Assembly (NCBI RefSeq): GCF_004210375.1
Contig: NW_027467782.1
Coordinates: forward strand, 36,135,771 to 36,199,770
Source: Tachypleus tridentatus
Taxonomy: Eukaryota; Arthropoda; Merostomata; Xiphosura; Limulidae
Length of the DNA: 64,000 nucleotides
Reading direction: 5' to 3'
In this document: in pieces, positions 63,334-64,000 of the stretch
Layout: the number at the start of each line of letters is the position of its first letter
Numbering within the stretch: the stretch's first letter is position 1
Made by a program: the position numbers and the translations under genes
Notes under the pieces: model-generated
The model's input: only the letters and a program-made list of their open reading frames with translations
Database searches by the model: none
Told to the model about the DNA's origin: nothing

Positions 63334-64000
63334 CTACTGCATTCTCTCTTTTACAAATTTCCAGTAGCTCTCTCCTGCTGATATTTTATACCGAATTATT
63401 ATAATCAATGGAAAGCCAAAAAAGTGATGTATTATATTGTTTACTGTACAGAGCATTGTGTGTTTCAAGCTCTTTTCCATCAAGATAGTTCTGCAAACTT
63501 TGGAATACATGATAATCGGATGGGACAAGGTCTGGAGAATAAGTAGGATGTGGAAGTTTTATTTCAGTCTAGCTCTTCAATCTTTGCAGATGTGATCCTT
63601 GTTGTATGGGGCCATGTATTATCCTGGTATAACACAACACCTTTATGACTGATTCAGTGTAACATTCAAGTGCTCTAACTGTTGACAACAGAAGTCTGAT
63701 GTAATCATTACATTGAGTGGCAGCAACTCAAAGTGGATGGATCCCACCAACAATATCCCACCAAATGCTTAACAAGACTTTCCTATGGTGTAGGCCCATT
63801 TTCTTCAGTGCTTAACATTCTTATAAAATAATCATTTTTCATCTCCAGGCACTAACCTTTCCAAAAGGTGAGTTACATTCATGAGATTGCAGATAAGTGC
63901 AAATGTCCACTCTTGTTCTAAGGTTGGCTTTTGTCAAATCATGGGGGACCCATTTTTTAAGCTTTGACATCTTTCCAAGCTGTTGCAGATGATAGTAAAC
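63334..64000 (-). pseudogene. Mariner transposase relic, second copy
   Basis: Inverted copy of the relic at 37,958-38,785, cut by the window end within the helix-turn-helix region. It lacks about 40 bases present in the first copy: gaagaaaatgggcct replaces a longer stretch bounded by two AAAATGG repeats. Confidence 0.88.

Larger units (their letters stand above)
59480..64000 (-). repeat. Inverted duplicate, arm 2
   Basis: Reverse complement of 42,658-38,079. Starts at the first base after the gap and runs off the window end. Sporadic substitutions and indels distinguish it from arm 1. Confidence 0.95.

Noticed and set aside
1-64000. Telomeric repeats such as TTAGG arrays
   Set aside because: None seen in either satellite or at the window ends.

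Overview
This is animal genomic DNA with no prokaryotic gene organisation. Several tRNA-derived SINE copies (46-55 kb) carry heads, bodies and tails that I recall as abundant in horseshoe crab (Xiphosura) genomes. With the mariner and hAT relics, the small AT-rich introns and a 500-N scaffold gap, my best guess is a Hi-C-style scaffold of a horseshoe crab. That rests on recall, not on a search.

Layout. 1-29,910: one satellite array (satellite A) with a 40-bp monomer. In its left 26 kb the monomers alternate in orientation every few hundred bases, forming inverted higher-order repeats of about 1.5-2.5 kb. From 26.4 kb on, the monomers are diverged and almost all in one orientation. 29,911-31,908: a second, G-rich minisatellite (B, 33-35 bp) abuts the first with no unique DNA between. 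31.9-38 kb: AT-rich DNA holding at least five exon candidates on the minus strand, three of them joined by good splice sites and matching phases. They belong to a gene I do not recognise. 37.96-38.79 kb: a broken mariner transposase. 38,079-42,658: this segment reappears inverted at 59,480-64,000, starting at the first base after the gap. 44.3-45.5 kb: a decayed hAT transposase. 46-52 kb and 55 kb: a SINE-rich zone with at least two recognisable families, several with target-site duplications. 53.5-53.8 kb: the last exon of an ABHD14-like alpha/beta hydrolase (minus strand). 53.8-54.2 and 55.2-55.6 kb: two further minisatellites (C about 62 bp, D about 43 bp). 55.6-58.98 kb: unique AT-rich DNA with nothing recognised.

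There is no operon-like or defence-like system here. The most unusual structure is satellite A: short dyads within a 40-bp monomer, monomers in oppositely oriented blocks, and those blocks in a homogenised inverted higher-order repeat whose strand switches fall on a shared palindrome. The window also needs an assembly check, because the 4.5-kb inverted duplicate beginning at the N-gap could be a real inverted duplication or a second haplotype placed in reverse.
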